Positions 24,804 to 36,657 of a DNA stretch of 64,000 nucleotides are shown in pieces. The DNA lies in the NCBI RefSeq assembly GCF_009730915.1, contig NC_052474.1:14047501-14111500 (forward strand). The letters run 5' to 3'. Origin of the DNA: Dioscorea cayenensis subsp. rotundata (taxonomy: Eukaryota > Streptophyta > Magnoliopsida > Dioscoreales > Dioscoreaceae). Position 1 is the first letter of the stretch, and each line of letters begins with the position of its first letter. The notes below the pieces were generated by a model. That model was not told the origin of the DNA and did no database searches. It worked only from the letters and a program-made list of their open reading frames with translations. A program made the position numbers and the translations under genes.

Positions 24804-25380
24804 CATGGACAACCACTCTATCTCGAAAGGATGTTTCGTGAGCCTTCTTCCTTATCTTGAGAATCAATTAGCCGTAATCATCGAATCTAGTTAAACTATC
24901 TTTTCTCGCTAGTCGAAATCCTCTCATAATCGCCTCGAATGCGGAGGATTCTCCAAATGATGGATCGACGGGAAAGCAATTAAGAGAGCATTTCGACTTG
25001 GGTAAGAAAAGAAAGTTTTCACGTATTGCGTGATTGCGTGAGGATTCTCTAGAGGAGGGAGATCATGAAACATCCTTTAAGACGGGTTGACATTTACCAC
25101 TTGAGACTTTCTCGTTAACGCTTTAAGAAAATGACGCCGATGTACAACTCATTACGCTCGTGTTTAACTATCGTGATCGCTCGCTTTAAGTCCTACCATG
25201 ACACATTGATTAATAGTCGCTTTTCATGAATGTGTGTTGTTTAACCTTTTTTTAATGTTGTACGCTTTTGCGTGTTCAAGTTGATGCGCTTTGTTATGCA
25301 AACCGTGGAGCATCTCGAATGTACAGACACTTGTTTCGTTATACGAGGGTCGAGTCGTGAGTGTCCAAAGTCCGAGCGGA

Positions 25381-25440
25381 CGTTGTAAATGTTGTAAATG
25401 TTGTAAATCTTTGTAAATGTTGTAAATGTTGTAAATCTTT
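25381..25440. repeat. 9-bp minisatellite (ttgtaaatg)n
   Basis: There are about six units of gttgtaaat, with two gtaaatctt variants, inside MULE B. No gene is evident. Confidence 0.8.
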
Positions 25441-26689
25441 TATAAATAAAACGAAACAATCGTATTTGACTGTGAACTTCTGAAATTTAAACAGAGACCT
25501 AGTAAAAACAATGTGGGAAACAAAAAAACGTCATTGTAAACAATAGAAAAAGTTAAACAATACTCAAGTTACTCTTTAAACAACGACAACGGTGTTTAAG
25601 AAAAATACGTAAATATGTTTAAACAAAGTGACCCGAGAGGTACCCATCTAGCAACGCCGATGTCGAAATGAAAAGCATTCAATTTAAAACAATAACATAT
25701 TATTTACATGATATAGACTTTTAGTTAAACAGCTAACCGTTATTTTAAACACTATATGTATCCTGCTTAAACATAAAAAAAGCTTGACGCTTACACAGAG
25801 ACTCATGTTGAGTCGAGAACTTTCATTCGAACGATGACAATATGTCTTCCTCGCGACAATGACATATATTTCCCTTTTTGCCCTTGGGATGGAGGGAAAA
25901 AAATACCGCCCAATCACATCACGCCTAGTCTAACCTCTATGCATACAACTCGCACTTTTTTTGTTTGCGCTTTTCCGATCGCTGCTTTGTTCTTTACATC
26001 TTCTACTTCTTCTTCGCTGCCTTCGCTTTTGTTCTTCATTTCATTTGGTTTGTACGATTTGGTTTTCAATCGATATATTATGGAGAGTTTTTTTGTGGTA
26101 TTGCTAGATTCAACGGGAGGGAAGAGTGCTAATGTTCACGGCTCGCACTTTTGGGAATTGGTGTTAGCATGAGATATGTGAGCGATGGGGTCTCAAGTTT
26201 CTCTTGTCGTGGTTAAGTTCATCACACCGTATGGATATAAAACGGTTTGCCCAATAGAAAACGATGTCGACTTCCACTGGATGTGTCACGTCCCACTCCA
26301 TCTTCAAATGTGTCAGAGTTGATCTTGTCGTCGAGACGTAAAAATGTGCCATTGCCGAATCCTAATGAAAAACGAGGTTTACTCGTCAGTAAGTTCCTTT
26401 TCTTTTAATTATTCCAGCTTGTTCGGGGTCATTATTGTTTAAATATGTCCGCCATCGGTTAACATATCAGTACTAGTCCTTTACGTTATTAGTTAATTGT
26501 TTAAGTATTTAATTTAACGCTTAACTATTGTCATTATCGCTAAACATTATATTCTCCGCTTAACATATTGATCTTTTCATTCGATCAAGTGTTGGCAGGA
26601 ATTTCGATTCTCGCGAGTGCTCCCATTCATCCCCATGGGCGACCCTCGACGCGTGGATGTCTTCCTTCCTCGCCGATCATTCTCAAGTG

Positions 26690-28672
26690 TTGTCGCTGGA
26701 TATTGGTCAACGCTTTGACGGTGTCGAACATTTCGTGGATGTACTCAAATCATGCAATCAAAAGGAATTTTTGACTTCAAATTCATAAAGAACGAAAAAC
26801 ATCGGGCGATCGTGGAATGCGCCGCCGATGGTTGTCGCTGGCGCCTTCATGCATCAAAAAGAGTATAACAAAAAAATACTTTTCGTAATCAAGACAATCA
26901 ACCCGCCACACACTTGCGGTGGTGGCATAGGTTCGAGCGCCACATCCGAAAAGCGCCCAAAAATGGGTTAGCGCACGAGTGATTCGAAGCTCAAGGACCG
27001 CCCCTCGTACAAGGCCATCGACATTCGTAGCGACATGTTATGGGAACATGGTGTCCACATACCATACAAGCAGTGCTTGGTTGGGAAAAAGAGCATGCCC
27101 GGGTGGTCCTCGACGGCAAAGTGACATCTCCAGCCATGATCGCTTGCTTTGGTATGTGGATAAGGTGGTCGAGACAAACCCTGCAGCTAGGCGATCGTGG
27201 AGAGAGACGGTGATCGCTTTTAAACGTGCATTCTTTTCTTTCAGTGCGGTATTGTGGGATTCAAGAGGGCTTGCGGTCACGTCATGCTTTCTCGATGGTA
27301 CCCACCTCCTTGGAAAAATATCGGGGTACACTCATCGGGTGCCACAGGAAAGATGGTAACAATGGTTTTTTTCCACGCCGCCTTCGGTATAGTCGACAAC
27401 GAGACCGATGCCAATTGGACTTGGTTCATATCTAAGTTGGGCGATGCCTTATACGAGGGTGGAGATTATCATGAGATAATTACCTTCGTGGTCGGACAGT
27501 GTCCAAGGGCCTTGTGAGCGCAATTGCGAGAGTCTTCCCTTCTTCGCCACACGCGCATCGCCTTCGACATTTGGAGGCCAATTTTATGAAAGCCAATGTC
27601 GACTTGGGAAGGCATCGAGGGAGGAGTGCTCGGTCTATATGCTTCCAGATTGCGGGCATCCACGGCTAAAGATTTCGATGATACCGTGAATGAACTCGCA
27701 GGCCATATCACCCAAGCTCATCACCCGGGTTGATTAATAAATCGGATATGGCACATTGGTCGAATTATCTCGCTCGGAGGTGATCGCTGGGGTGAGATGT
27801 ATTCGAACGTCATGGAGTCGCTCAATGCTTGGATCAAGGAAGCTCGCCATTTACCTGCGACTTTAAAAATGGTCGACTCCATAAGGTCTCGCGAATGTTG
27901 ATTTACACTTAACATTTAGTATTACCCTTTAAACATTCTCAATCTTTGTTTAATTACACTTTTCTCGACTTTTAAATATTAATCATTTCGCTTTATTTAA
28001 TTACAATAATGTTTAAACATGTTGACTGAATTATTTAACCATCATCGCCTTTTGTTTAACCTTATTTGCCGTGTTCAAGTTGATGCGCATGTTATGTAAC
28101 CCGGCGTGAGCAAGCGACCAAATGGGAGACCCACTTACGCCCGCATATACATTCGGGTTAGAGATCATTGTTGAGGACGACCGAAATCTTCGTGGTTGGT
28201 CGTTGTGTCGATGATCGCTACGAGCGATCGACCAATGCAAAGAATCTCGCGGATCTCGCCATCGTAACTTGTTCATGTCGAAGGTGGCAAGTTTATGGTA
28301 TCCCTTGCAAAACATGCTTGCGCAAAGAATAATGCGCATGCACACCAACGTACATCGATTTATTAGCGGGTACTTCACCGCCGACAATTACAAACCGGCA
28401 TACAAGGAAGCTATATTCCCCATACCCGACGATGACAGCCTTCGGACGGAAATCGTGAGCTTCGCTTATGCATCGCCTGCGACTAGAAGGCAGCTCGGGC
28501 GGCCTAGACGAAAGAGGATCGAGTCGCAGCGCTTTGATGTCCGCGAAGTTACATTGCAGCTCACCGCCAAGGATCCGGCCACAATCGACGTATCTTGTAA
28601 TGAAACTCGCCGACTAGGCATTGTTAATAAACCGACGATGACAGGGAAACATTGTGTATTTACAACGAATTG
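26690..28672 (+). pseudogene. MuDR-type (MULE) transposase, broken
   Basis: Order of recognisable parts: an N-terminal zinc/DNA-binding block (FKFIKNEKHRAIVECAADGC then WRLHAS, and IKTINPPHTCGG) at about 26,770-26,930; the DDE core with the first aspartate in DGTHLLGK at 27,294-27,317 and NGFFHAAFGIVDNE at about 27,380-27,410; a KGLVSAIARVFP...LRHLEANFMKAN helix region at about 27,500-27,595; NVMESLNAW at about 27,810; then, after an AT-rich 27,905-28,060 spacer that may be an intron, a SWIM zinc finger (CSCRRWQVYGIPCK) at 28,270-28,315, and a tail with RRQLGRPRRKR. The usual Cys before LRH is Arg. Single-base indels shift the frame at least at about 27,350, 27,495 and 28,315. It would have cut and joined element ends in the nucleus; this copy cannot. 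Confidence 0.85.
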
Positions 28673-28734
28673 AATGTATTTACACGGAGACATTGTTATT
28701 TTAAACGGATACATCAGTAATTTGAAATATTTCA

Positions 28735-29210
28735 ACCGATGTTTAAACGATATATGGTATATTTAAACAATGAAACGGAAATGTACACAACTACAACGTA
28801 AATTAAACAATGAAATGAAACTCGAATGAAATTTAACCTCGCCTTTACAATTGAAAAACAAACAAAAATTTACATTGAGATATACAAGTCATGTTCTTCG
28901 AAAAACAAAAAAACAATGAATTGAATTGTGTATTGATGGGCAACTTTCCATATTTAGTTAAACAATGAGTGCATTTATTTAAAACGGGTACACCGTAATT
29001 TGAAATATTTAAAACTGATGTTTAAACGATATATAGTATATTTAAACAATGAAAAGTGAAATGTACACAATTACAACGTAAATTAAACAATGAAATAAAA
29101 ACCGAATGGAATTTAACCCGCTTTTACAATTCAAAACAAACAAAAATTTACATTAAGATATACAAGTCATGTTCTTCGAACACGAAAAACAATGAATTGA
29201 ATTTGTCCGG
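28735..29210. repeat. Tandem pair of about 215-bp units
   Basis: Unit 1 (about 28,718-28,938) and unit 2 (about 28,994-29,206) share tttgaaatattt...gatgtttaaacgatatat, ttacattgagatatacaagt and gaattgaatt in order. A partial third copy follows to 29,280. It lies between the converging transposase and Ulp1 genes. Confidence 0.8.
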
Positions 29211-30399
29211 ATTTACATTTGAAAACAAAATCGACAATCGATATACAAGACATGTTATTCAAAAAAATGTAATTTAACCCGCTTGTGACGACCCCTTTGT
29301 CATGGACGCCTACCGCCTCCCTCCTTAAGTATGCGGGTAACATACCGTAATCCGAGGTAAGGAACGCCCGTCTCGCGGTAGTCGTAACTTCTCACCCCAC
29401 AAGAATTGCTCGATAAACCGCATGACGAGACGGCGCAATCGACGCTTCCTTGTTTTTTTGGCGTGGGGTTTCGTGTCGCGCACGAGCGGGTACTTTTGTT
29501 GCCGCCGACTCGCTTAACTCCATATCGACACAAAGGTCGAATAGATTCCACTGCCGAGATATGCAAGTCGAGATTAGAATACCGATTTAAATACCAAAAT
29601 GTATATTAATCGGACATAATTAAAGAACTTACCATGTCCAACGCTGTCCCTTATCGCACTCCCTGATACGAAGAATAATGCCCCGTATTCTTGTTTATCA
29701 TTGTCCGTGACGACGACATGGAAGTGGCCATTCATGATTATCGGGAGGATGACACTTTGAACTTCATGCAGTTGCGACAAAGATCCCCGATCATAGCCAT
29801 AATTGTGTCATGTGCGCCGTCCCCGCTTTGACATAAACAACAGTAAGCGGTTCGATGATGGAGGCGCTGCTTTGTAAGGATATGGTCTTTCGCTCACCGA
29901 CTTTTTGTATTATGCATACGAAAAGCGCCCATCACATCATCACTGACCATCTCCTTCCCCTCAAGCAGTATAACCTCGTCACAGGTGAGCCGACAAATGG
30001 CTATTCTTCCACACGATGATGCTCGAGGTTAAACGATAATGTATATTAGAAGACCATATTAGTAAATATTTAAATGATATTATCAATTGTTACATGATAT
30101 TATATATAATTAAACGGTAAGGCTAAAAACTTAAATGATAACATAATGGTATTAAACACTATTAGGTAATAGTTAAACACTATAAGAAACCCTTTAAACA
30201 ATATCATAAAAACGTTACACTTACTCCGTCCCATAGAGCAGCTGAGGAAGATCCTCATCAACTCCTCGCCAGATTTGTTAAGACGACTCAGCCAACCCAT
30301 TTCTTCTTCTTCGAATAAAAGCTTTCCGAGCCGTCTCGTCCAATTTTTGATTGGCCTCGATCATCTCTCTCGCTGCTCGGTCGGGTCTTCATCAAAGAT

Positions 30400-30790
30400 C
30401 TTCCTTCGATGCGGGACGATGGCGACAAAGATCAACCGCAGTACACATCCTTACATTGTTGTTCTTGTTGTGGGATTGTGTCCGCTTCGATGCGGGACGA
30501 CGGCGACAAAGATCAACCGCAGACACTTCCTTACATGGTTCTTGTTGTGGTGGGATTGTGTCCCCGCTTGGTCAGCGGTATCGTCGGGCCACGGCCACTG
30601 CAGAACGGATTCGACGATCTTCTCAACCGCGGGCCATGACAACAAAGATCATCGGGAGACACACCCTTAACTTGTTCTCGACCTTCGTGGATTGTGTCCA
30701 TCTTTGATGCCGCATCTCTGCACTGGCTCCACCGGTCGACGATTTTCATCGAGAAGAGAGTCAACGACCTTCTCAACCGCGCAACGGCCA
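30400..30790. repeat. About 80-bp imperfect tandem repeats
   Basis: Recurring blocks: cgatgcgggacgayggcgac, aaagatcaaccgcag and ggattgtgtcc (at about 30,408, 30,488 and, more diverged, 30,560-30,790), plus a second phrase cgacgatcttctcaaccgcg / caacgaccttctcaaccgcg at about 30,610 and 30,763. The array lies inside the Ulp1 gene body of MULE B. Confidence 0.75.
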
Positions 30791-31316
30791 CATCATCTAC
30801 GATGTCCTCCACCGCCACGGCCATGTCATCAACGGCGCATGACTCAAGAATGATCACCACCGATGGTGTTGCTATTGTTTCATCGTCACCGGCGGTGGAG
30901 ACAGAGGCAGATTGTTCTCCTCTTTTTCGCAAGTCTCTTCGAATGTGGCCGCTTTGAACGACCTTCCCGATGATGTCGCCGCTCGCCAAATTCCCGACGC
31001 CTCGCTCGTCCCCGTGCTTCAGCTCTTTTCGAGGGATGGCGCACCTGGCTGCGAACGCCCCTTCCAAAGCCTCCACACGAGCGACATGCCGAGGAAACTC
31101 GGTCATCAATATCCGCACGCCTCGCATAAGAGTTGCGGTGACATCTTCGCCCAATGTCACCGGTGGGCCGCCACGGCCGGAGGGGCCGCCATGGTCGTGG
31201 GACCGCTGCTGTCGTGGTAGGGGGGTTGTTGCAATCGCCGGGTAGGGGGAGGCTTCTCCTGGCCGAGGAACGCGTGCGCGTGGTGGGTCGGAAGTAGGAG
31301 AACGGCGCCCAAGCAC
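30531..31316 (-). CDS. Longest open frame of the MULE Ulp1 gene body (261 codons, function unknown)
   Basis: This is the longest uninterrupted gap-free frame in the window. It lies upstream of the Ulp1 domain on the same strand. Residues of about 60-150 (TLMRGVRILMTEFPRHVARV and LKHGDERGVGNLASGDIIGK) look protein-like. The N-terminal quarter is P/R/G-rich, and the C-terminal third is built on the tandem repeat at 30,400-30,790. It may be an exon of the captured gene's variable middle region. Part of it may be open only because of high GC content. Confidence 0.35.
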   Translation of the reverse strand: MLGRRSPTSDPPRARVPRPGEASPYPAIATTPLPRQQRSHDHGGPSGRGGPPVTLGEDVTATLMRGVRILMTEFPRHVARVEALEGAFAARCAIPRKELKHGDERGVGNLASGDIIGKVVQSGHIRRDLRKRGEQSASVSTAGDDETIATPSVVIILESCAVDDMAVAVEDIVDDVAVARLRRSLTLFSMKIVDRWSQCRDAASKMDTIHEGREQVKGVSPDDLCCHGPRLRRSSNPFCSGRGPTIPLTKRGHNPTTTRTM

Positions 31317-33419
31317 AGCACGATGTAGGCCGCCCTCTCATCCCCGCCTTCGAGCAAGTGGTTCCCGAGCAATGGCATCCATCCGCTTGGTCAGCGCCAA
31401 CAAATATTTCTTCTTCAAAGATTCACGAACCAAAACTCAGAAACTAACATATGTAAACCAAACAATTTCAAACTGAGATCATTCATTTTTAAAACTATAA
31501 AAAAACTATATATTTAAACGTTATAGAATATAATTAAACGGAGAACAAAAATATTTAAACCAAGATGTAATAAGAGTTAAACGGTAAATACTAAAGTTAA
31601 ACGCTAAATAAAATGTTTAAACATTAAAGACTTATGTTAAACATCGTCCATGATTTATTACCTCTTTTCCATCGAGCGACGACAAGCTCGCTTTTCACCG
31701 CCGCTGCTTCCTGTAAGTACTTTCACCGTAGCACAAGATCCTTGGGATCTCGCCGAAACGGACTTTCTTCCCCTGCTCCGGCCACCAGAAACCGGACGTT
31801 AAGCGCGACCGAGCAACCCTTAATGTACCCCTCGTGTTGGTCTTCTTCCCGACGATCTATCTTGCACTCGGGCGGCCGCCAGGAATATCCTCCATAAGCC
31901 ACTTGTGCGCCGCCCGCGCCTACGCAGATCGCCTCCCATGGCCGGTAGATCATCGACGTAATCAACGATCCGGGCTCGAACCGAGCATGATGTATTTGGG
32001 AAGAGGACTCGTCCCCTCACTGAGGTACACCATCGAGTTTGACAAAAATTATCTTCTTCTCCCTCTCGTCGAACAAGTTGCACCAGAGTGCTCTTGATGG
32101 AGTCTCCGTGCTCTCGTGAGGTCTTTCGATAGATACCGCCCTTCGAACGCGACCGGTTTTCTTCTTCTCGAAAGACCACCCGGCCGCCATCGCAACGCAG
32201 TACTCAAGAACGAGGGCCACATCTTGAGGTCTCGAAAACTCAAAGCAGCTTTTCCCCGATCCCGAATTTATTGGTGCGACCATCGCATCTTTGCAAAAAG
32301 AGAATCAAGAAGGGCCCCTCTTGGTATATGGCTTCCACCAAATAACGCCGCAAACGTGTCCTTCGAATAATCTCCCAAAGGTCGAGGGGTCATGTTAACT
32401 TTCAATTCACCTAAGGTCTCCACAACCGTGTCAAATAGCAACGCCCATTAACTAGGTCGACCGCCATAATCACAAGCTCGCGATAATAACAACACATTCA
32501 ACACGCAGATGACAAAAAGTTTAAGCTGAAATATAAGGTTTTTAAACGTAGAACTCTCGCTTATTAAACAGTAGATATAAAATGTTAAACAGAGACCCAT
32601 TTTGTTAAACAGAGACGAGAATACTTTAAACAGAGACAACAAATGTTAAACTCAGAATATCTCATTTCTTAAACGCCAACCCTCATTTGTAAAATCGCAA
32701 ACCATATCAAACGAAACGGGAAATGTACATTATAAATATTACACAAATCATAACAATCGAAAAAAACTATTTTCGATAGTGTATACATACGAAAATGCAA
32801 AACAAAACAAAACCCCTAGCCGAGAAATCTCCCCGCAGACTAACAAAAACCCCACCGAGAAATCCCCTCGCAGACTTCAATATCTTCCAACAAAAAAACA
32901 GAGCACAAAACAAAACCGAAAAAAATCTTTCTTTCAGAATGTAACAGCTAACATAAAACCATACTCAATACCTTAGATCGCAGAACCGATGAAATGCCAA
33001 CTAGTTGCGCTGGGGACTTCTCCTTCGAGATACCGTGGAAAGGGAAAAAGTCGATGAAATGCCAATTACAGAGGCTTTCACGCAGAGACAACTTCTGAGA
33101 CAAACTGAAATGGAAAAGTCAAGACGTGAGTCGAGAAAAGCAATTAAACGGCTCCAATAAATTGCCTCTCGGGTTACCCTACTGAAAACCCCCCACTTCC
33201 TCTCAAATCGCCGAGATGGTCAGCAGCCCACGACTCCCCCATGCAAGGGCATTTTTCGTCCCAAAAAAATTTGAAACTCACTCCGCTCACATCCGCTATG
33301 TGGTTTGGGGGTTTGAAAAACATAGACTTTTAAAAAGGAGGGGGTTTTTTTGGGGATTGCAAAAACTAACGGGTGTTTTTTTGGCAATTTTTACAAACTT
33401 AAAGGGTGCAATTTCCACT

Positions 33420-34019
33420 ATTTTTTTATTATCCCTCAACATCAAATTTATTTAATATAATAATTATATTATTTTTATTTAATTTATTTTAAATAGTATG
33501 AAGGTAGATTTTTAAAAAAATAAATAAAGAGTAGAATTTTGTATATGAATAATAATTATTAATATTTTAATTATATATATATATATATGCAAAGGGATGG
33601 AGCAAAGTGGACCATGGCCCTCTTCGCCCACCTTTGGCTCGCACTGGTTGCGTGCTCATGTAAAATCGGATAATTGTTAATATAACTAATTGCGTCGGTA
33701 ATTTTACATATCTATTTAGTTGAAAAATCAACTTACCAATTTTATAAAAATATGTACTAGTTTTACTATTTTATTATTTAGTTTTTTAAATAAATTAAGA
33801 GAAGAGAGTAATATAAATATATATATATATATATATATTTTAAGTTTCTTAGTTAGAAATATATAAAAAATAAAAAAATAATCAGTAGCGTCATATAAAT
33901 AATAGGTAATGAATAAATAGTCCTTCTGAAGTTAAGGTATTTACAAAAAAAATCCCATGACTTTAAATATTTCCAAGGGTCCTTTATTTTTCTGGCAACA
34001 ATAGTTTTACTGTTGAAGT
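33420..34019. other. AT-rich spacer between MULE B and the pararetrovirus
   Basis: No gene is seen. It holds (TA)n tracts at 33,575-33,589 and 33,817-33,837. The rest is AT-rich, apart from a GC-richer patch at 33,590-33,660. Confidence 0.7.
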
Positions 34020-34415
34020 TTGGTGAGTGTCATGTTTATAATAGGAAAGTTGGGTAAGTGTCATGTTAGTAATAGGAAAGTTTAGTATGTGTCATGTTTG
34101 TAATAGTAAGGTTTGGTAAGTGTCTTGTCAGGAATAGTGTGGCTTAAGAGTTAAGTCTTGGAGCCTATATAAGGCCCCTTGGTGTTTGGAAGAAGGTATG
34201 AGGAATGAGTAATTTGAAATAAACAAACCTTTTGTTCCATCCATCACACCTCTCCATGAGCAATTAAGATAATCCCTTTCTCATGCATCTCTCTCCCTCT
34301 ACTCACTCTTCTTAAAGAGAGCTTTCGCCCTAATCTTTACTTCACTTGGATGTGCCTCACCCAAATAAGTTGAAAGGCATCCCCAACGACCTCTCCATCG
34401 TCCCCGAGGCTGGCC
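34020..34415 (+). repeat. Left terminal direct repeat of the pararetrovirus (promoter region)
   Basis: It contains a tandem of ttggtaagtgtcatgtttataataggaaag-like units (three to four copies), a TATA box (cctatataagg) at about 34,166-34,176, an AATAAA signal at about 34,218-34,223 and pyrimidine-rich sequence. It is collinear with 41,974-42,369. TATA to primer site is about 270 bp, similar to badnavirus geometry. Confidence 0.8.
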
Positions 34416-34441
34416 TGACGACGGTGTCAGGGAGGTTCTAG

Positions 34442-34453
34442 TGGTATCAGAGC
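34442..34453 (+). promoter_or_regulatory. tRNA-Met(i) primer-binding site
   Basis: TGGTATCAGAGC is the standard complement of the plant initiator-Met tRNA 3' end, used by caulimoviruses and many LTR retrotransposons. It lies 26 bp after the left direct repeat. Confidence 0.9.
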
Positions 34454-35600
34454 TACAGTAACTTTCCTCAACGACAACCTCAAGGTAATATTTACCATGC
34501 AGGGGTAAAACCCTTAACAGGGTTCCAACATGTAGATAATAAGTTTTATCTTGGTAGTATGACTTTTATTTGATCCATGAACCTTTATCTAAAAATCTAA
34601 AAAGAAAATGAGTTTTGTACAGATCTTTTGAAAAAATATTTTGAGCTTAAAAATAAATCTTTTATGTGAAAGAGTTAATCTAACTAATAAGAGGAGTAAG
34701 ACAAACTGAAGAACACCATAAAACACCAGTTAGAAGGACAGTAGGTCCGTTTAGGGGAAAAAGAGTGTGGAGGTAAGTCTGAACTCTGAAAATTGGAAAG
34801 GATGAACTCTCACATACTAAAAGATAATCATTTGAATTGCAAAAAATTACTCTTCTAAGTAATTATGCAAAGTGGAACACTTAGGCTTTGGAAACTGGAG
34901 ACTCTACAAGGGTGGCCTAGTACCGCAGACAGGGAAAGGTTTATACACTCTAAGACGGTAAGGTTGAACGAGCCAACAGAGAATGTCCATGGTGAAAGGA
35001 AGATAATTTTTCAAAAACCCATAAAAAAAAACCAACAAAAACTAAGTTTTTACTTTTAATAATTATGGATCAAATAGAGTTATTTGCCAAGTTTAACTTC
35101 TATCATATTACATGTCATGGATCTTGTTGTTCCATAAGAATTTTTTTAAATATTTTTATTTATTGTAAAGTAGTAGTAACTTTTATTTACTGCAAAGTAG
35201 AAGTAGATTATATATTTTCTACAAATCTTATTTCAGTTTCAATATAAATATCATTACAAAAAACATAAAAATAAAAATAAACCAAATTTTTATTATATTG
35301 CAAACAAAAAATAAAAATGTAAAAATATAATAACAACAAAAATATCAAATCAACAATATCAACAAAAATATCAAAAAAGAAAGAAATCATAAATCATCAA
35401 ATTAAACTAAACTAATAAAAAATCAATCAAAAATTAATATTAAAACATCAATGAATCAAATTATTAAAGAAACAATAGAAAAAATAATTATAATACAAGT
35501 AATATGTATTATAATGATAATGTTTATCCTAATAAACAACATAATAATATTAAGAAATTTTAATATCTTAAAATGAAAAATATTCATAAAAAAGAGATAA
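34454..35600 (+). other. Leader-like region of the pararetrovirus
   Basis: This is AT-rich sequence with several short ORFs and no long one (for example ATGs at 34,865 and 35,065). A long leader with short ORFs is usual between primer site and first ORF in Caulimoviridae. Beyond about 35,230 the sequence is very A-rich. Confidence 0.4.
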
Positions 35601-35697
35601 AAATAATAACCAGAGTACTTACTGCATTAAAGATAGCAATACAAATCATCGAAGAAATAATAGAAGAAATAATATTAACAGAATCATAAAAACAAAG

Positions 35698-35988
35698 ATG
35701 GATGCAAAGATGGATTTAATTATCAAGAAATTAAATAATTTAGAAACACAATTATTAAAATTAGAAACTATCTTATCTAATCTAGATTATGTAAAAAACA
35801 GTATAAAAGAAAAAGAACATCGAAAAAATGAAATAGATGACTTATGTAATCAAGTAAAAAATATTCAATTAGGAACAAATCAAAAAATTAGAAAACCAAT
35901 AACGCTATTTAAAATCTGGATTAAAGAAGAATTATTAAAACCACTAGAATATAGGTTAAAATTTTCAAGAAATGAAACATCTACTTGA
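35698..35988 (+). pseudogene. Small coiled-coil viral ORF (ORF2-like position)
   Basis: A 96-codon frame is rich in K, E, I, L and N. Its first 50 residues form a heptad-like stretch (LNNLETQLLKLETILSNLD). Its place just after the leader fits the small virion-associated/coiled-coil proteins (ORF1/ORF2) of badnaviruses and tungrovirus. There is no match at sequence level that I can name. The CACTA-like insert begins 24 bp after its end. Confidence 0.4.
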
Positions 35989-36011
35989 AACTACCGAATC
36001 ACTATAAAAAT

Positions 36012-36367
36012 CACTACACCCTAATGGGTTTTTTAGTGGCCTTTCTTTAACATTTAGCGGTAGCTTTTTAAACCGCTAATTACCATAACGGCGATTTTCG
36101 ACAAAAATGTCGCCAAAGATAGTGTTGGCAATGTCCCAAAGAATTAGAGATGTTTTCAAGATAAACGCCCGCTAAATTAGAGATGCTTTAGATAAACGCG
36201 CTAAATTACGCTGCTTTTTATTTCCTTTTATGGCGCTTTTTGTACCTTATAAAATAATTAATTTACCAATTATATTAGCGTCAAGTTAATATGTTCTTTA
36301 GCATGCTTTTATAATTTAAAAATTAATGTAAAATTTTTAACCCGATAAAAAGAAAACAACTACTCTA

Positions 36368-36403
<36 letters not shown>

Positions 36404-36446
36404 TAGATTTTGTTCTTTATTTTTAAATTATTCTCTTTTCTTTTTA

Positions 36447-36503
<57 letters not shown>

Positions 36504-36615
36504 TTTCTTTTTTCCTCTTTTTTCTTCTTTTCTTTTCACATCTTGTTTCTTCCTCTTCTAGTTTCTTCTTCATCATCATCATCTTCTTCTTCTAGCTTTT
36601 TCTTCTTCTAGTTTC

Positions 36616-36657
<42 letters not shown>

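Larger units (their letters stand above)
29290..32390 (-). pseudogene. Ulp1-type (C48) cysteine protease captured by the MULE, broken
   Basis: On the minus strand the catalytic domain reads: an LTCDEV.LLEGKEMVSDDVM block at about 29,990-29,900; VILPIIMNGHFHVVVTDND with the catalytic-position histidine at about 29,755-29,700; and GSVDCAV followed, after a one-base shift, by VMRFIEQFLWGEKLRLPRDG at 29,451-29,360, placing the catalytic cysteine in DCAV. Ulp1-family proteases remove SUMO. MULEs carrying such genes are known as Kaonashi (KI-MULE) in plants. Upstream, 30.3-32.4 kb keeps minus-strand coding character (for example EANQKLDETARKAFIRRRR near 30,350) with many breaks. The domain call is strong; the gene limits are approximate. 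Confidence 0.75.
23800..33419. mobile_element. MULE B: decayed Mutator-like element with transposase and Ulp1 genes (Kaonashi-like)
   Basis: The left end (GGGAAAATTACTG..cccctcgtaattttcaaaac) and right end (..aactaacgggtgttttttt ggcaattttt...GCAATTTCCAC) match the ends of MULE A over more than 100 bp each, with the same order of motifs. Between them lie a MuDR-type transposase pseudogene on the plus strand and a Ulp1-type protease pseudogene on the minus strand, converging near 28.7-29.3 kb. Spacers full of GTTTAAAC-like motifs separate the coding blocks. Flanks ATAAAATAA (left) and TATTTTTTT (right) do not match, so either a target duplication is lost or the ends come from different copies. 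All reading frames are broken. Confidence 0.8.
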
